From Methylophilales bacterium (lineage in GTDB: Bacteria; Pseudomonadota; Gammaproteobacteria; Burkholderiales; Methylophilaceae), in NCBI GenBank assembly GCA_021414145.1, contig JAIOOY010000097.1, positions 1-38,477 of the forward strand: DNA of 38,477 bases, given 5' to 3'. Position 1 is the first letter of the stretch; every line of letters begins with the position of its first letter. The notes beneath the pieces were generated by a model. The model had not been told where the DNA came from and did not search any database. It worked only from the letters and a program-made list of their open reading frames with translations. The position numbers and the translations under genes are program-made. Shown here piece by piece: positions 36,825 through 38,477 of the stretch.

Positions 36825-38297
36825 CTAGTCTAGTCCTATATCTTTTGAAAAGACAAACTTCCTCAACGCAGAACGTTGAATCTTTCTCGTCCCCATCTCA
36901 CTTCGTGGAAACTCTTTCAATACTGAGAAACGCACACGTTCGAAAGTAGAAAACTCGCTTGCTACCGCCTCTAAATCTGGCTTTGGAGGCAGTCGATCTG
37001 ACTCAATAACAACAACCAACTCCTCACGACCTTGAGCATTTAGTCCGGAAAATAGGCAAACTTCGTCAACGCCTAACATCTGTTGAATTTTTTGTTCTAG
37101 CGGTGCCACAGCCACTTTATTGCCCTGAACATTCAATACGTCTACCGTTCGACCAAGAATGCGAATTCGTCCATCTGCGCGCCTAATCGCCAAGTCTCCG
37201 GAGTAAAAAAATCCATCACGGAATACATTTTCGGTGGCTTCTTTGTCATCAAGATATTCCGTACAATCGATATCCGTGGTGAGGATGCGTAATTTACCCT
37301 CCTCACCAACAGGGCATTCGATACCATTATCGTCAACAATCTGAACAATGCGATCGTCAGCAGGATTCATCCAATGTAGGTCGTCTAAACTATTGAAACT
37401 TGAGTGTAAAGCGTATGTACCCAGTTCCGTTGCGGTATATCGAATCTCTATTTTTCTAGTCAATTGACGATTCGCATGTTCTGCAAGTCCAAGCGACAGA
37501 AACCCTGCAGAAACCACCAGCTTAAATTCCTGACTTGAAACTGTTGGGACAACGCCTGATTTCAGCAAAATTTGCAGCATGGATGGAACCAAGGCTGTGC
37601 TGGTGATTCCTTGTTGAAAGAAGTGACTATATTTTTCTGCGCTCTGATCGAATAGGACGCATCCGCCGGTGTGCCAAATTGCAGAGGGGTGCTTGAAACC
37701 AACCCCTGTGTATAGTGGAAAGTCAACGCCATGATGTATGGTATGCCTGTCAAACAGCCATGTTTGTGCCCGTGCAACATTTCTTTTTTCCTGCTCAGCA
37801 CCACTCATCATCACTTTTTTGTAGCCCCCAGTGGTACCCGACGTATATAAGATATGTCCGCCAAATGGGATAAGGTCTTGCGGATTAAAAGCAAGATTGC
37901 CGGAACGAGCATTGCTAAAAATAGTGTGAGGAATAGTAATTCTTACAGTCTGAGAAAAGAAGTTGTCACCGGATTGCGATGGGCCAGGTTCTGCAGGACT
38001 CAGAACTATGCAAACGACATTTTTGAGGGCTAGTTTTTCTGCCTCTGCCTTAGATACAACATTAATGGTATTGAGACCTGTTGCGCGTAAACCCATCACA
38101 GTAACCCATGCATGCACAAGGTGATTAATTTGCACAATGGCCGTGCCGCCTATAGGTAAATTTTGTGCAGCAAAGAACCTACGCGCACCTTCTATCATCC
38201 TCCAGAAAGCTGCGTAACTAAGTGGAAAGCCGTTCCAGATGAGTGCAGTAGCTTCTGGTTGTTTGCATGCCCAATGATAGATGCGTTCTATGGTCAT
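36825..38297 (-). CDS. AMP-forming acyl-CoA ligase-like adenylating enzyme
   Basis: ANL-superfamily protein that should adenylate a carboxylate. The 490-residue product has A3 YTSGTTGGYKKV (151-162), A5 YTATELG (287-293), A7 YSGDLA (365-370), A8 GRTVDVLNVQGNKV (382-395) and A10 with the catalytic Lys472 (EMGTRKIQR). The usual PKG of A3 is YKK. It starts 3 nt after the recN stop but is visibly more AT-rich than its neighbours (25 of 60 G+C in one counted line, against 35 of 60 in miaB), suggesting transfer. Substrate unknown. Confidence 0.85.
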   Translation of the reverse strand: MTIERIYHWACKQPEATALIWNGFPLSYAAFWRMIEGARRFFAAQNLPIGGTAIVQINHLVHAWVTVMGLRATGLNTINVVSKAEAEKLALKNVVCIVLSPAEPGPSQSGDNFFSQTVRITIPHTIFSNARSGNLAFNPQDLIPFGGHILYTSGTTGGYKKVMMSGAEQEKRNVARAQTWLFDRHTIHHGVDFPLYTGVGFKHPSAIWHTGGCVLFDQSAEKYSHFFQQGITSTALVPSMLQILLKSGVVPTVSSQEFKLVVSAGFLSLGLAEHANRQLTRKIEIRYTATELGTYALHSSFNSLDDLHWMNPADDRIVQIVDDNGIECPVGEEGKLRILTTDIDCTEYLDDKEATENVFRDGFFYSGDLAIRRADGRIRILGRTVDVLNVQGNKVAVAPLEQKIQQMLGVDEVCLFSGLNAQGREELVVVIESDRLPPKPDLEAVASEFSTFERVRFSVLKEFPRSEMGTRKIQRSALRKFVFSKDIGLD

Positions 38298-38300
38298 AGC

Positions 38301-38477
38301 CTACCATCCCAGTATCTCAGCAGCATGTTTGCGCGTTGTTTCGGTGATTTCCACCCCCCCCAGCATGCGCGCGATTTCTTCAACCCGGTCAGATTGATTC
38401 AAAGCCGTAATATGGCTTAAAGTCTGACCGTTCGTAGTGGTTTTGCTCACCACCAGATGTTGCGACCCTTGCGCCGC
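38301..38477 (-). CDS. recN: DNA repair protein RecN, C-terminal end (partial)
   Basis: The last 58 codons of RecN, an SMC-like ATPase of double-strand break repair. The translated tail has QGSQHLVVSKTT, then RVEEIARMLGGVEITETTRKHAAEIL, the C-terminal RecN segment. A run of eight G on the coding strand encodes part of LGGV. The N-terminal Walker region is outside the window. The stop lies 3 nt before the ligase-like gene. Confidence 0.9.
   Translation of the reverse strand, partial: AAQGSQHLVVSKTTTNGQTLSHITALNQSDRVEEIARMLGGVEITETTRKHAAEILGW

Noticed and set aside
38354-38361. Run of eight C inside recN as a phase-variation tract
   Set aside because: The frame across it matches the conserved RecN tail without shift, and only glycine and valine codons are involved.
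32433-38477. tRNA-Arg as an integration site for the accessory region
   Set aside because: No integrase and no visible repeat of the tRNA 3' end were found downstream. The accessory genes may still be acquired, but not by a recognisable tRNA-integrated element.

Overview
The window is a chromosomal segment of a betaproteobacterium. The ribosomal protein sequences, the block glyQ-glyS-gmhB-plsC and the block miaB-phoH-ybeY-corC all fit that class. Order Nitrosomonadales, perhaps close to Gallionellaceae, is my best guess. It is an inference from protein style, since there is no rRNA here.

Positions 1-14144 hold the end of tuf followed by the long ribosomal cluster, all on the + strand: rpsJ, then rplC-rplD-rplW-rplB-rpsS-rplV-rpsC-rplP-rpmC-rpsQ (S10 type), rplN to rpmJ including secY and infA (spc type), and rpsM-rpsK-rpsD-rpoA-rplQ (alpha type). 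Promoter-like sequences lie before rplC, rplN and rpsM. A clear intrinsic terminator follows rplQ. rpsJ is cut off from the rest of the S10 genes by a 113-nt gap containing a good promoter.

Positions 14204-22640 hold housekeeping genes. They are a small glutaredoxin-like protein, an MgtE Mg2+ channel translationally coupled to an MscS-type channel, rpmB-rpmG, dut-coaBC, radC, a GNAT acetyltransferase, a YgjP-type metallohydrolase, plsC and gmhB. A perfect palindromic terminator separates mscS from rpmG.

Positions 22654-32283 hold glyS-glyQ, a small orphan Rossmann protein, lnt, mscL, an exported hypothetical protein, and corC-ybeY-phoH-miaB. Many betaproteobacteria have corC and lnt adjacent; here mscL and the hypothetical gene sit between them.

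Positions 32366-38477 start with a tRNA-Arg(CCG) and are the accessory part. A beta-barrel-like exported protein overlaps a MEKHLA (PAS-like) gene. It is divergent from a Tat-type secreted FecR-domain protein that carries a Cys-x-Cys and His-His-Asp pair. Next come two unrelated sulfotransferases, a DxD glycosyltransferase-like protein and an AMP-forming acyl-CoA ligase-like protein, in alternating orientations. They end at the 3' end of recN. This region suggests envelope or surface-glycan modification and is the most likely place for something undescribed. No IS element, integrase, CRISPR array or rRNA was seen, and no gene-free stretch exceeds 300 bases.
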